Assembly (NCBI RefSeq): GCF_003610295.1
Contig: NZ_RAPV01000002.1
Location: forward strand, 682,001 to 746,000
Reading direction: 5' to 3'
Source: Paraburkholderia sp. BL23I1N1
Lineage (GTDB): Bacteria > Pseudomonadota > Gammaproteobacteria > Burkholderiales > Burkholderiaceae
Length of the DNA: 64,000 nucleotides
The notes beneath the pieces are model-generated. The model ran no database searches. It was not told the origin of the DNA and saw only the letters and a list, made by a program, of their open reading frames with translations. Shown here in pieces: positions 28,536 through 38,058 of this stretch; the first letter of the stretch is position 1, and each line of letters opens with the position of its first letter. Both the position numbers and the translations under genes were made by a program.

Positions 28536-29543
28536 ATGACTGACGTTACCGCGAACCTCGCAGCCTCTCCCGCTCCCGACGCCGTGCCGGCTTTCGCCGC
28601 TGCTTACGACGCTACCGCGAAGCAGAAAGCACAAGCCAAAACCGCCCGTATCCCGATCAAGATCGTCCCGATCGAAAAGCTGAAAAAGCCGGACTGGATC
28701 CGCGTCAAAGCGGCCACCGGCAATTCACGCTTCTACGAAATCAAGCAGATTCTGCGCGAGCACAACCTGCACACAGTGTGCGAAGAAGCGAGCTGCCCGA
28801 ATATCGGCGAATGCTTCGGCAAGGGCACCGCGACGTTCATGATCATGGGCGACAAGTGCACGCGCCGCTGCCCGTTCTGCGACGTCGGCCACGGCCGCCC
28901 CGATCCGCTCGACGTGGACGAGCCGGGCAATCTGGCTCGTACCATCGCCGCGCTGAAGCTGAAGTACGTGGTGATCACGAGCGTGGACCGTGACGATTTG
29001 CGCGACGGTGGCGCGGCTCACTTCGTGGAATGCATTCGCCAGACGCGCGAACTGTCGCCGGAAACGCGCATTGAAATTCTGACGCCGGACTTCCGCGGCC
29101 GTCTGGACCGCGCGATCGGCATTCTGAACGCCGCACCGCCGGACGTGATGAACCACAACCTTGAAACGGTGCCGCGTTTGTACAAGGAAGCGCGCCCGGG
29201 TTCGGACTACGCGCATTCGCTGAAGCTGCTGAAGGACTTCAAGGCGCTGCATCCGGACGTCGCGACCAAGTCGGGTCTGATGGTCGGCCTCGGTGAAACC
29301 GAAGAAGAAATCCTGCAGGTGATGCGCGATCTGCGCGAGCACAATGTGGACATGCTGACGATCGGCCAGTATTTGCAACCGTCGGAGCACCATCTGCCGG
29401 TGCGCTCGTATGTGCATCCGGACACCTTCAAGATGTACGAAGAAGAAGCGTACAAGATGGGCTTCACGCATGCAGCGGTAGGCGCGATGGTTCGCTCGAG
29501 CTACCACGCCGATCTGCAGGCGCATGGAGCTGGGGTGGTCTGA
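28536..29543 (+). CDS. lipA: Lipoyl synthase
   Basis: This 335-residue radical SAM enzyme inserts two sulfurs into protein-bound octanoate. The auxiliary cluster ligands are Cys82, Cys87 and Cys93 ([12 protein letters not shown]); the radical SAM cluster is Cys108, Cys112 and Cys115 (CTRRCPFC). The C-terminal RSSYHA provides the Ser ligand of the auxiliary cluster. The ATG at 28536 follows the lipB stop; the longer in-frame ORF overlaps lipB and is rejected. A strong bidirectional terminator follows. Confidence 0.96.
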   Translation: MTDVTANLAASPAPDAVPAFAAAYDATAKQKAQAKTARIPIKIVPIEKLKKPDWIRVKAATGNSRFYEIKQILREHNLHTVCEEASCPNIGECFGKGTATFMIMGDKCTRRCPFCDVGHGRPDPLDVDEPGNLARTIAALKLKYVVITSVDRDDLRDGGAAHFVECIRQTRELSPETRIEILTPDFRGRLDRAIGILNAAPPDVMNHNLETVPRLYKEARPGSDYAHSLKLLKDFKALHPDVATKSGLMVGLGETEEEILQVMRDLREHNVDMLTIGQYLQPSEHHLPVRSYVHPDTFKMYEEEAYKMGFTHAAVGAMVRSSYHADLQAHGAGVV

Positions 29544-29569
29544 ACGGTTGAGTGTGCTGTCAGTTTGAA

Positions 29570-29606
29570 AAAACAAAGCCCGCACGCGTTGCGGGCTTTG
29601 TTTTTT
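29570..29606. terminator. Bidirectional Rho-independent terminator after lipA
   Basis: AAAACAAAGCCCGCA pairs with TGCGGGCTTTGTTTT around a 5-base loop. Both strands end in T-runs, so it can stop lipA from the left and the small membrane-protein genes from the right. Confidence 0.9.
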
Positions 29607-29657
29607 GGGGCTTGCCGTTGCCGCTTGAGTGATGCGTTGGCAGTCTACTCGAGCGAG

Positions 29658-29792
29658 CTACCGGTAATACCTTGCAAGTAGCATTGAAATCGAGGCCAAG
29701 GTTCCACCGATGATGGTGAAAGGGTACATGAAGTAGATAAAGCGCTCGCGAAACGCACGGTTCTCGATGACGTAGTCGATGAGATTGGGCAT
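29658..29792 (-). CDS. 44-residue membrane protein of unknown function
   Basis: A small gene with an AGGGGG ribosome site 7 bases before its ATG at 29792. It reads MPNLIDYVIENRAFRERF, then one strongly hydrophobic segment (residues 19-41, YFMYPFTIIGGTLASIS followed by MLLAR) and ends LARYYR. The charged N-terminus and single helix suggest a small inner-membrane protein. It lies 56 bases after the membrane-protein gene at 29849 on the same strand and just before the shared terminator, so the two probably form one transcript. No family recognised. Confidence 0.6.
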   Translation of the reverse strand: MPNLIDYVIENRAFRERFIYFMYPFTIIGGTLASISMLLARYYR

Positions 29793-29848
29793 CTTGGTTC
29801 CCCCTGCGAGAGTGGTTGAAAAAGTATATCCCAACGGCTTTAAATTAG

Positions 29849-30295
29849 TTAGGTTAACGAATAATTAGATATGGAAAAGGAGAACGCTACGATTGCTGTC
29901 ATCAACGGCGAAAGCCATATCAGCCCCTGGTCACGTGCTCTCTCGCGCTCGTTATATACCGGGCAGGATGCCGAATCCGCCGCGGCAAACGACACGAGTA
30001 CGGAGGCCGCGACGATAAACAGCACGTGCCAGATCAGTCCTGCCAACATGAAAGAGAGCGTGAGGTTCGTCGACGCTTCGCCAAGCGCACAACCAATTTC
30101 ATAGCAGGCGCTGGCGCACATCGAAATGACGACCCATGGCAACTGGCCGTCTCGAATGGCTCTCGTCGCGATGCCTTTCGACGCGTGGCGATAGAGGCGC
30201 GAGAAGCTCAATAGAGGCAGCAGGGCAATCGGCGCGAACACCGGTACACCGACGTTGAAAAACAACCGGCTCAAGCGGCTAAGATAATCGACCAT
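29849..30295 (-). CDS. Four-helix membrane protein of unknown function
   Basis: From the ATG at 30295 (MVDYLSRLSRLFF) the protein has 148 residues with four predicted membrane segments near 15-33, 56-76, 86-110 and 125-145 (for example FMLAGLIWHVLFIVAASVL). The frame is open further upstream to 30463, but those residues are Gly/Pro-rich and unlike a membrane protein start. Composition is more AT-rich than neighbouring genes, compatible with transfer. I do not recognise a family. It is followed by the 44-residue gene; together they form a small cassette between lipA and the taurine operon. Confidence 0.6.
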   Translation of the reverse strand: MVDYLSRLSRLFFNVGVPVFAPIALLPLLSFSRLYRHASKGIATRAIRDGQLPWVVISMCASACYEIGCALGEASTNLTLSFMLAGLIWHVLFIVAASVLVSFAAADSASCPVYNERERARDQGLIWLSPLMTAIVAFSFSISNYSLT

Positions 30296-30569
30296 AGGAA
30301 TGCGAATTGAAGGAAACCTGCTGATCATGCCGCTGCTGCGGAAGCGCGACAATCCGCCGAACGGCCAGCTTGCGCCCAGGCGTCCCAAGCCGTCATCATC
30401 CGCTTGAGCCGCGTCGCCAGGGATCGCGGCCGGCGGTCCCGTCCAACCGAACGTGAAAAGCAATGCTCGAACAGCATCATTAGCAATCGCGGATTAATTG
30501 GAACCGCCCGCGGACAAACTCCCTATAGTCGAAAGCCTCCCAGACAACACGCACTAAAGGGGCTTCCCG

Positions 30570-31592
30570 ATGAACCGCTTCCTCCGTCCGCTCGCCGCGT
30601 TCGCTACGCTACTGGCACTGTCCGCGCCGTTTTCTTCCGCGGCATACGCCGACACCAAAGAAGTCGTGATCGCGTATCAGGACATGGTCGTGCCGTGGCG
30701 CTTTGCGCAGGCCACGGGCGTTGTCGAGAAAGCCACCGGCTACAAGGTCACCTACCGCAAGCTCGGCAGCGGCGCCGACGTAATCCGCGCGCTGGCTTCG
30801 GGCTCGGTGCAACTCGGCGAAGCAGGGGCGGGCCCGATTGCAGCCGGACTGTCGCAAGGCGCCGATATCTCGCTGTTCTGGATTCTGGACAACATCAACG
30901 ACGCTGAAGCGCTGGTCGCGCGCGACGGTTCCAACGTCACCAATATCGCCGGCTTGAAGGGAAAGAAGATCGGCGTGCCGTTTGTGTCCACGTCGCACTT
31001 TCACACGCTGGTCGCGCTGCAGAACGCCGGCGTGAATCCGTCCGATGTGAAGATCGTCAATCTGCGCCCGCCTGAAGTCGCGGCGGCGTGGGAGCGCGGC
31101 GACATCGACGCGACTTACATCTGGGACCCGGTGCTGGCGAAGGTGAGGAAGAACGGCAAAGTGCTGATCACATCGGGTCAGGTTGCGCAGCAAACCGGTA
31201 AGGCAACTTTTGACGGCTTCGTTGTCGATCGTAAGTTTGCTAGCCAGAACGCCGATTTTGTCGCGCGCCTTGTGAAGGTGCTGGCCGCGACCGATGCGAG
31301 CTACCGCGATCACACGTCGGCATGGACGGCGACGTCGCCTCAGGTCGAAGCGGTGGCGAAGGAATCCGGCGCCACCGCGCAGGAAGTGCCCGCGAGTCTC
31401 GCGTTGTATGCGTTCCCGACGCCGGCCCAGCAGGCGTCGAATGCATGGCTTGGCGGCGGTGCGCAATCCGGCGCGGCCAAATCGCTCGCCGCGACGGCTG
31501 CATTTCTGAAGACGCAAGGCACGATCCAGAATGTGCTGGCCGATTACTCGACCGGCGTCGACCCCCAGTTCGTGCAGCGTGCGGCGCATTGA
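30570..31592 (+). CDS. tauA: Taurine ABC transporter, periplasmic binding protein
   Basis: This 340-residue protein has a signal peptide cleaved near Ala27 (AYA/D). The mature part KEVVIAYQDMVVPWRFAQA, LGSGADVIRALASGSVQLG, KKIGVPFVSTSHFHTL and LRPPEVAAAWERGDIDATY closely parallels E. coli TauA. It binds taurine or related alkanesulfonates. A good ribosome site (AAGGGG) precedes the ATG. First gene of a tauABC operon; no taurine dioxygenase gene follows. Confidence 0.9.
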   Translation: MNRFLRPLAAFATLLALSAPFSSAAYADTKEVVIAYQDMVVPWRFAQATGVVEKATGYKVTYRKLGSGADVIRALASGSVQLGEAGAGPIAAGLSQGADISLFWILDNINDAEALVARDGSNVTNIAGLKGKKIGVPFVSTSHFHTLVALQNAGVNPSDVKIVNLRPPEVAAAWERGDIDATYIWDPVLAKVRKNGKVLITSGQVAQQTGKATFDGFVVDRKFASQNADFVARLVKVLAATDASYRDHTSAWTATSPQVEAVAKESGATAQEVPASLALYAFPTPAQQASNAWLGGGAQSGAAKSLAATAAFLKTQGTIQNVLADYSTGVDPQFVQRAAH

Positions 31593-31633
31593 CGTTTGCG
31601 GATACTTATCCATCAGCATCATGAGGCACGGCG

Positions 31634-32440
31634 ATGAGCGGTCTTGAGATACGGCGGTTGCACGTCGCTTACGAAGGCGCGCGCGGCGCGGCGCCGCACA
31701 TCGCGCTCGCTGACGTCGATTTGCGCATCGAGCCGGGCGAATTCGTCGTCGCGCTGGGTGCGTCCGGTTGCGGCAAAACGACCTTGCTGAACTGCATCGC
31801 CGGTTTCATTCAGCCGACTGCAGGCGAGGTGCGGTTGAACGGTGAGCCCGTGCCTGGGCCGGGCGCGGACCGCGGTGTCGTGTTCCAGAAGTACGCGCTG
31901 ATGCCTTGGCTCGACGTGCTCGGCAACGTCGCGCTCGGCTTGCGTTTTCAGCGTGTGCCGAAGGCGCAGCGCGAGCGCATCGCGCTGGAGATGCTGGCAC
32001 TGGTTGGGCTTGAGAAGCATGCGCGCTCGCGGGTCTATGCGCTGTCGGGCGGCATGCAGCAGCGCGTGGGTATTGCACGCGCGCTGGCAAGCGATCCGCA
32101 AGTGCTGCTGATGGACGAACCGATGGGCGCGCTCGATGCGATGACACGCGAGTCGATGCAGGAACTCGTGCTGGATGTCTGGGGCCGCACGCGCAAGACG
32201 GTGTTCTTCATCACGCATAGCGTGGAGGAAGCGCTGTTTCTGGCGACACGCCTCGTCGTGATGACGCCGGGGCCGGGCCGCATCGCCGAGAGCTACGACC
32301 TGCCATTCGCGCGGCGCTTTCTGGAGACACGCGACGCACGTGCGGTCAAGTCGTCGCCGGAATTCATCGAATGGCGCGAACGGCTGGTGCGCCGTCTGCA
32401 CGAACGGAGTGAACGGAATCAGGAAGAGGTGCTGTCGTGA
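31634..32440 (+). CDS. tauB: Taurine ABC transporter, ATP-binding protein
   Basis: This 268-residue ATPase has Walker [10 protein letters not shown] (42-50), Q-loop [11 protein letters not shown], signature LSGGMQQR (137-144), Walker [13 protein letters not shown] (157-168) and H-loop THSVEEA. The Q-loop context and the position between tauA and tauC match TauB/SsuB proteins. Its stop overlaps the GTG start of tauC, indicating coupling. Confidence 0.92.
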   Translation: MSGLEIRRLHVAYEGARGAAPHIALADVDLRIEPGEFVVALGASGCGKTTLLNCIAGFIQPTAGEVRLNGEPVPGPGADRGVVFQKYALMPWLDVLGNVALGLRFQRVPKAQRERIALEMLALVGLEKHARSRVYALSGGMQQRVGIARALASDPQVLLMDEPMGALDAMTRESMQELVLDVWGRTRKTVFFITHSVEEALFLATRLVVMTPGPGRIAESYDLPFARRFLETRDARAVKSSPEFIEWRERLVRRLHERSERNQEEVLS

Positions 32441-33307
32441 CGGCTTCGCGTAAATCTTTGGGCACTGTGCCGCTGACCCAGGCAAGCGAGCCGTCGCGAC
32501 GTAAAGCGCGGCCGGTGCGCGGCTGGCGTTTGCCGGGCGAAGGCCCGACCGCGGCGCTGAGCGCAGTCTCGGTAACGACGCTCGCGGCGCTTTGGTGGCT
32601 TGCTACGCATCTGCACTGGCTGCCGCCGCTGTTTCTGCCGACGCCCGAGGCTGTCTGGGCCGCGTTTCTGGACGCCTGGCACGGCCGCATTCAAGGCGGT
32701 TTGCCACTCTCCGAACATCTCGCGTGGAGCGCGCTGCGCGTGTTCGGCGCGTTCGCGCTGGCCGCGGTCACGGCTGTGCCGGTTGGAATCTCGATGGGCG
32801 TGAGCCGGGTTGCGCGCGGTTTGCTGGATCCGCCGCTGGAGTTCTATCGGCCGTTGCCGCCGCTTGCGTATCTGCCGCTGGTGGTGATCTGGTTCGGCAT
32901 CGACGAAACGGCGAAGATCGTCGTGATCTATCTCGCCTGTTTCGCGCCGATTGCGATGGCGGCGCGTGCCGGCGTGCGCAGTGCGACCATCGAGCAGATT
33001 CATGCCGCGTATTCGCTAGGCGGCCGCTTTACCCAGATCGTGCGCGACGTGGTTCTGCCGGCGGCGTTGCCTGAGATTCTGACCGGCTTGCGGATTGCCA
33101 TCGGCTTCGGCTGGACCACGCTGGTGGCCGCCGAGATGGTCGCGGCCACCGCCGGCCTCGGTCAGATGGTGCTCAACGCGTCGAGTTTTTCTGCGTACCG
33201 ATGTGGTGGTGATGGGCATCGTGCTGATCGGATTGATCGCCTGGCTGTTCGATCTCGGCATGCGCGCGCTGGAGCGGCGGCTGGTGCCGTGGAAGGGGCG
33301 TGTGTAG
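32437..33307 (+). pseudogene. tauC: Taurine ABC permease with a one-base frameshift
   Basis: The gene starts with GTG at 32437, overlapping the tauB stop. Up to about codon 250 it reads as a normal TauC inner-membrane permease (SALRVFGAFALAAVTAVPVG, YRPLPPLAYLPLVVIWFG, the EAA-like loop AAYSLGGRFTQIVRDVVLPAALPE). At the run TTTTT (33186-33190) the frame breaks: in frame it continues SAYRCGGDGHR, while the +2 frame continues LRTDVVVMGIVLIGLIAWL to a natural end at 33307 (RRLVPWKGRV), as in TauC. One T fewer would restore the protein. It is either a true inactivating mutation, a phase-variable tract or a sequencing error. Confidence 0.85.
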
Positions 33308-33345
33308 CTGTCAGCCCGTGCCGGCACGCGCCAAGCCCACACAGT

Positions 33346-34029
33346 TCAGGCAAACAGTTCAATCACCGGCCAGCCGCGTTCCGTGGCAATGACGCGCAAC
33401 CGCGGGTCGGGATTGGTCGCGACCGGATGCGTGACACGCTCGAGCAACGGCACGTCGTTGATCGAATCGCTGTAGAACCAGCTCTTCGGAAAGTCCTGCA
33501 GACGGTGGCCGAGCGAAGCCAGCCAGCCCTCGGTGCGCGTAATCTTGCCTTCGCGGAAGGTCGGTACGCCGACGGCGTTTCCCGTAAAGCGCGCCAAGGG
33601 ATCGCCGCCCTCGGTGCCGAGATCGATCCCAAGCAGATGTTCGAAGCCGAGTGCTTTGCCGATCGGCTTCGTAATGAACACATTGGTGGCCGTGACGATG
33701 CAGCACAGATCGCCTGCTTCGATGTGGCGCTGCACGAGCTCTCGCGCGGCCGGCAGGATGACTGGCGCAATCACATCGTTCATGAACTGCGCATGCCATG
33801 CGTCGAGCTGCTCGCGCGAGTGGCGAGCCAGCGGCGCCAATGTGTAGTTCAGGTAAGCGGTCATATCGAGCGTGCCGGCCACATATTGCCGGTAATAATC
33901 GTCGATTTCTTCCGCGTGCCGCGCAGCGCCTTCTATGCCCAATCCGGCGATGAAGTGGGCCCACGCCTGATCGCTGTCGAGCGGCAGCAGCGTATGGTCC
34001 AGGTCAAACAGCGCAAGGTTGCGGCTCAT
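33346..34029 (-). CDS. HAD-IB family hydrolase, SerB-like
   Basis: This 227-residue phosphatase has the nucleophile motif FDLDHTLLP with Asp9 and Asp11, motif II CCIVTATNVF and the motif IV DSINDVPLL. The cap domain and length match HAD-IB hydrolases annotated as phosphoserine phosphatase-like in Burkholderia. The substrate may be phosphoserine or another small phosphate ester. It converges with tauC (39-base gap). Confidence 0.88.
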   Translation of the reverse strand: MSRNLALFDLDHTLLPLDSDQAWAHFIAGLGIEGAARHAEEIDDYYRQYVAGTLDMTAYLNYTLAPLARHSREQLDAWHAQFMNDVIAPVILPAARELVQRHIEAGDLCCIVTATNVFITKPIGKALGFEHLLGIDLGTEGGDPLARFTGNAVGVPTFREGKITRTEGWLASLGHRLQDFPKSWFYSDSINDVPLLERVTHPVATNPDPRLRVIATERGWPVIELFA

Positions 34030-34225
34030 CCAGAGTCCTCATGATGAAGTGGGCAATTTAAATAGTTGAGCGAATCGCGTGCCCGGGCCATCAGCCGGCA
34101 CACAGCGATCCACCGCTTTGCGCGAGCGTATAGTTAAAAGCACAAAATTACAATAAGGCAAAAATGTGCAACACTACTGTCATAAACGCCCCGGGTGCCG
34201 GTTCGTGCGGCATGCGGTTCGGATC

Positions 34226-35923
34226 ATGGCAGCAGGAACGGATGCGCAGCGCCTTATGTTGATTCTCCTAAACCTCCTGGCTGGTGTGGCGCTCCTCGTG
34301 TGGGGGTCGCACATCGTACGTACGGGCATCCTGCGCGTGCTCGGCGCCGATCTGCGCAGCGTCCTCGGCCGCAGCATCAGCAGCCGCTGGTGTGCCTTCC
34401 TCGCGGGCGTCGGCGTCACGAGTCTCGTGCAGAGCAGCAACGCAACGACGGTGATCGTCACGTCCTTCGCGGCACAAGGTCTATTGCCGCTCGCCAGCGG
34501 CCTTGCGATCATGCTTGGCGCCGACGTCGGCACCGCGCTGATGGCGCGCTTGCTGACACTCGATCTGTCATGGCTGTCGCCGATCCTGATTCTGTCTGGC
34601 GTGCCGATCTTTCTGTCGCGCAAGCAAACCCGCCTCGGCCAGATTGGTCGTACGCTGATCGGGCTCGGCTTGATCCTGCTGGCGCTGCATCTGATCGTCG
34701 AAGCCGCCCAGCCGATGATGCAAGGCGCCGGCGTGCGCGTGATGTTCGGCGCGCTAACCGGCGACACCATGCTCGACGCGCTGGTCGGCGCGGCATTTGC
34801 AATGCTGTCCTATTCGAGTCTCGCTGCGGTCCTGCTGACAGCGACGCTTGCCCCGTCCGGCGTGATCTCGCTGAAGGTGGCGCTGTGTCTCGTGATCGGC
34901 GCGAATCTCGGCAGCGGCTTGCTGGCGCTGATGGGCACGTTCGCGCAGAACGTGGCGGCGCGGCGTCTGGCCTTGGGCAGTCTGGCGTTCAAGCTGGCCG
35001 GCGCATTGCTTATCCTGCCGTTCGCGCCGCTGCTTGCGCGCGGCCTGCCGGTGCTGATCGCGAATCCACGCGAAGCGGTGGTCGGCTTTCACGTGATCTA
35101 CAACACGCTGCGTTGCTGCGCGTGCCTTTCGCTGATCGATCCGGTGGCGCGCATCTGCACGCGGATGTTGCCCGACCGGCCGCAGCCCAACGGCGAACTA
35201 CGGCCGCTGCATCTGGATACCGCCGCGCTTTCCACACCCACGCTCGCACTCGCGCACGCTGCACGCGAGGTGCTGCGGATCGGTGACATCGTGCGAACCA
35301 TGCTCGATAACGTCGCGGACCTGATCCATGACAACAGCCTCGAAAAGGCGCGTGAAACGATTCGCATGGACGATGACGTGGACGAACTCTACGCCGCGGT
35401 CAAAAGCTATTTGACACTGATCTCCCGCGAGCAGCTCGACGAAGCCGAGAGCCGCCGCTGGACCGACATCATCTCGTTGACGATCAACCTGGAGCATGCG
35501 GGCGACATCATCGAGCGGATCGTCTGCGATATTGAGGAAAAGAAGATCGCGCACCGGTTATCGTTTTCGGAGGAGGGGCTAGGCGAACTGGACGACCTGC
35601 AGGCGCGGCTCGTCAGCAATCTGCAGCTTGGCCTGTCGGTGTTTCTGAACAACGATCTGCGTTGCGCCGAGCGGCTGCTGGCGGAGAAGGAGCGCTTTCG
35701 CGATCTGGAGCGCGCGTATTCCTATAAACACCTTGACCGGCTCGCTGGGCAAACCTTGCGCAGCATCGAGACCAGCGCATTGCATCTGGATTTGATCAGC
35801 GACATGAAGCGGCTCAATTCGCTGTTCTGTTCGACGGCCTATCCAGTGCTCGACGCAGCCGGCGCACTGCGCGACTCGCGCTTGCGCAAGCGCGTGCTCG
35901 ATACGATGCATGTGAAGGAGTAG
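34226..35923 (+). CDS. Na/Pi cotransporter family protein with PhoU-like domain
   Basis: From the ATG at 34226 this protein has 565 residues. Two inverted Na_Pi_cotrans repeats carry the motif SLVQSSNATT (about 63-72) and a second, less conserved AMLSYSSLAAVLL. Eight or so membrane helices are followed by a cytoplasmic PhoU-like helical domain (REVLRIGDIVRTMLDNVAD, ISLTINLEHAGDIIERI). It probably moves phosphate across the inner membrane. Another ATG at 34256 (MLILLNLLAG) is equally plausible. A TACAAT box lies at 34149-34154. Confidence 0.88.
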   Translation: MAAGTDAQRLMLILLNLLAGVALLVWGSHIVRTGILRVLGADLRSVLGRSISSRWCAFLAGVGVTSLVQSSNATTVIVTSFAAQGLLPLASGLAIMLGADVGTALMARLLTLDLSWLSPILILSGVPIFLSRKQTRLGQIGRTLIGLGLILLALHLIVEAAQPMMQGAGVRVMFGALTGDTMLDALVGAAFAMLSYSSLAAVLLTATLAPSGVISLKVALCLVIGANLGSGLLALMGTFAQNVAARRLALGSLAFKLAGALLILPFAPLLARGLPVLIANPREAVVGFHVIYNTLRCCACLSLIDPVARICTRMLPDRPQPNGELRPLHLDTAALSTPTLALAHAAREVLRIGDIVRTMLDNVADLIHDNSLEKARETIRMDDDVDELYAAVKSYLTLISREQLDEAESRRWTDIISLTINLEHAGDIIERIVCDIEEKKIAHRLSFSEEGLGELDDLQARLVSNLQLGLSVFLNNDLRCAERLLAEKERFRDLERAYSYKHLDRLAGQTLRSIETSALHLDLISDMKRLNSLFCSTAYPVLDAAGALRDSRLRKRVLDTMHVKE

Positions 35924-35946
35924 CCCAGTGCGCCAGGTCTCACGCA

Positions 35947-36717
35947 CTAAGCCAGCACGATCTCTTCCAGCTTCTTTTTGAGCGCTGCAAAGTCGGCGGT
36001 TTCGGCCGCTTTTTTGTTGGTGACCAGCACGTCGATCCGATCAACCGGACAGTACGAAATCCGGCTGCGCTGACCGATCTTGCTGTAGTCGGCGAGGATC
36101 ACCACGCGGTCTGCGTTGGCGACCATGGCGCGCGCCACTTCGGTTTCAGCGTGATCGTAGCTGGTCGCGCCGTGCCGATGATCGATGCCGACCGGCGAGA
36201 GCAAGGCCATGTCCGCACGATAGCGCTGGATGTCGAGCACGGTGGTGGCGCCGGTGGTCGCCATGGCGCGATCGCTGATCGAGCCGCCGAGCAGGATCAC
36301 TTCGTTGGCCGCCTCCGTTTGATCCGCGACGCCACGCATTTTCAGCGCGACGTCGATGGAATTGGTGACGATCGTCAGGTTCGCCAGTTTCGCCAGCTCT
36401 TCAGCGAGCGCCGTGGTGGTGGTGCCCGCGTCGATGAAAAGTGTCTGCCCGCTTGTGATTAGTCCGGTGGCTGCCTTCGCGATCGCCGTTTTGGCTTTGA
36501 CACGCATGTGGGCGCGCTCGGCGATCGGCGCCTCGTCGGCGGGTTTGATTGCGCCGCCATGCACGCGCTTCAGCTCACCGAGTGCTTCCAGGTCGAGCAG
36601 ATCGCGCCGCACTGTTTCGCGCGATACCCCAAGGTCCGCCATGATCCGTTCGGTCGACACGCGTTGAAGCGTGGACAGCAACGCGCGAATTCTCTGATGA
36701 CGGTCTTCCTGCCACAT
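35947..36717 (-). CDS. DeoR family regulator, GlpR-like
   Basis: The start at 36717 is preceded by AAGGAA 6 bases away, better than the upstream ATG. The 256-residue protein has a DeoR helix-turn-helix (STERIMADLGVSRETVRRDL, 21-40) followed by LKRVHGGAI, and a sugar-phosphate-binding domain with FIDAGTTTTALAEEL, VTNSIDVALKM, GGSISDRAMATTG and ADYSKIG. It is closest in motifs to GlpR, which responds to glycerol 3-phosphate. It is divergent from ugpQ and the ABC operon and probably represses them through the half-sites at 36904-36951. Confidence 0.9.
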   Translation of the reverse strand: MWQEDRHQRIRALLSTLQRVSTERIMADLGVSRETVRRDLLDLEALGELKRVHGGAIKPADEAPIAERAHMRVKAKTAIAKAATGLITSGQTLFIDAGTTTTALAEELAKLANLTIVTNSIDVALKMRGVADQTEAANEVILLGGSISDRAMATTGATTVLDIQRYRADMALLSPVGIDHRHGATSYDHAETEVARAMVANADRVVILADYSKIGQRSRISYCPVDRIDVLVTNKKAAETADFAALKKKLEEIVLA

Positions 36718-36903
36718 GCGTTTTTCCTTGGATGCGAACGCGCTCACACGGCTCGTTTTTTAATAGTGCCATCGTGGACATGGATGTGTGTCCGGACGAT
36801 GTCAAGCGTACTACTTTAGCCGGATTGTGTTGTATTTTTTTGGCAGCTTGCAAGTTTGTGTATTTCATCTTAGCCTTCGCAAATCGAAGCGCCTTGCCGA
36901 TTT

Positions 36904-36951
36904 CGAACATCAAATGTTCGGAAAGGAATTGGAATATCCGATTTCGAGCAT
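36904..36951. promoter_or_regulatory. Candidate GlpR-type operator half-sites
   Basis: CGAACAT (36904-36910) and ATGTTCG (36914-36920) form a perfect inverted repeat around CAA, and CGAGCAT lies at 36945-36951. ATGTTCG/CGAACAT are the half-sites of the E. coli GlpR operator, here in everted order. They lie in the AT-rich 443-base region between the DeoR gene and ugpQ. Confidence 0.5.
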
Positions 36952-37160
36952 TTTGCGGCGTTTTTTGGCAATTTGCATGATTCATGTCGTTGCCATTTAT
37001 GGATACTGGAATCTGCCGCCTGAACCATTCGCTGCTGCATCCGGCGCTGCCTGGAAACCGCACGGTTCGGCATCCTGACAATCAGATTGCAGGGCGTCGC
37101 GGGTAGCTGGGAACGTGCCGAGAGCATACTTGATCCGCTCAATCTGGAAGGTAACGAGAC

Positions 37161-37946
37161 GTGGCAAACGGGATTGATCGCACTTTATCCGCAGACTGGC
37201 CGTATCCGCAGCTGGTTGCGCATCGTTGCGGCGGCACACTGGCGCCGGAGAACACGCTGGCCGGTGTCGACGCGTGCGTGCGCTACGGCTACCGCATGGT
37301 CGAATTCGACGCCAAGCTCTCCGCCGACAATCAGCTCTTTCTATTGCACGACGACACGCTGGAACGCACGACCAACGGCCATGGCGCCGCGGCGGAACAC
37401 GCGTGGGACCAACTGGCCGCGCTCGATGCCGGCGTCTGGTTCGGTCCGCAGTTCGCCGGCACGCGCCTGCCGACGCTCGCCGAGGCCGCCGGGCGCTGCG
37501 CGCGGGACGGCATTGCCGCCAACATCGAAATCAAACCCTGTCCGGGTCGCGACGAGATCACCGGGCGTCTCGTCGCAAGCGGCGCGCTGACTTTGTGGCA
37601 AGGGCAGACGCCGCCGCTGCTGTCATCGTTTTCGTTCGAGGCGCTCGCCGCGGCGCGCGATGCAGCGCCCTCGTTGCAACGCGGCATGCTGTTCGAAGAG
37701 GTCCCGGTGGACTGGCTGCGCGTCGTGCGGGAACTGGATTGCGTGTCCTTGCACGCGAGCCACCGGCATCTGAGCGAGCCGCTGGTTGCCGAAATCAAGG
37801 CGGCCGGATTGCGCGTGCTGGCCTACACGGTGAACGACCCTGAGCGTGCAAAGCTGCTGGCCCAATGGGGCGTCGACATGATTTGTACAGATCGCATCGA
37901 TAGACTGGACTACGACATGTTTTCGGCGCCGGCGAATCCGGACTGA
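37161..37946 (+). CDS. ugpQ: Glycerophosphodiester phosphodiesterase
   Basis: This 261-residue enzyme starts with GTG at 37161. It hydrolyses glycerophosphodiesters such as glycerophosphocholine to glycerol 3-phosphate and an alcohol. GDPD-family residues are visible: HR at 21-22, PENT at 29-32, EFDAK at 48-52, HDDTL at 63-67 and EIKP near 122-125. There is no signal peptide, so it acts in the cytoplasm after uptake, like UgpQ of E. coli. The ABC importer directly downstream supports a combined uptake and hydrolysis role. Confidence 0.92.
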   Translation: MANGIDRTLSADWPYPQLVAHRCGGTLAPENTLAGVDACVRYGYRMVEFDAKLSADNQLFLLHDDTLERTTNGHGAAAEHAWDQLAALDAGVWFGPQFAGTRLPTLAEAAGRCARDGIAANIEIKPCPGRDEITGRLVASGALTLWQGQTPPLLSSFSFEALAAARDAAPSLQRGMLFEEVPVDWLRVVRELDCVSLHASHRHLSEPLVAEIKAAGLRVLAYTVNDPERAKLLAQWGVDMICTDRIDRLDYDMFSAPANPD

Positions 37947-38058
37947 ACATGGCGCGGGCGCGTGCGAGCTTGTTCAGGGGCGCGCCCATGAAGCTGGAAA
38001 CAGCTAGAAACTAGAAATTTTCCAAACGTAGCAGTTTCGACAGAGGATGGGGAAGACC

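Noticed and set aside
32437..34044. Single 535-residue protein starting as TauC
   Set aside because: After codon 250 it leaves the TauC family and runs antisense through the HAD phosphatase gene; the true C-terminus is in another frame.
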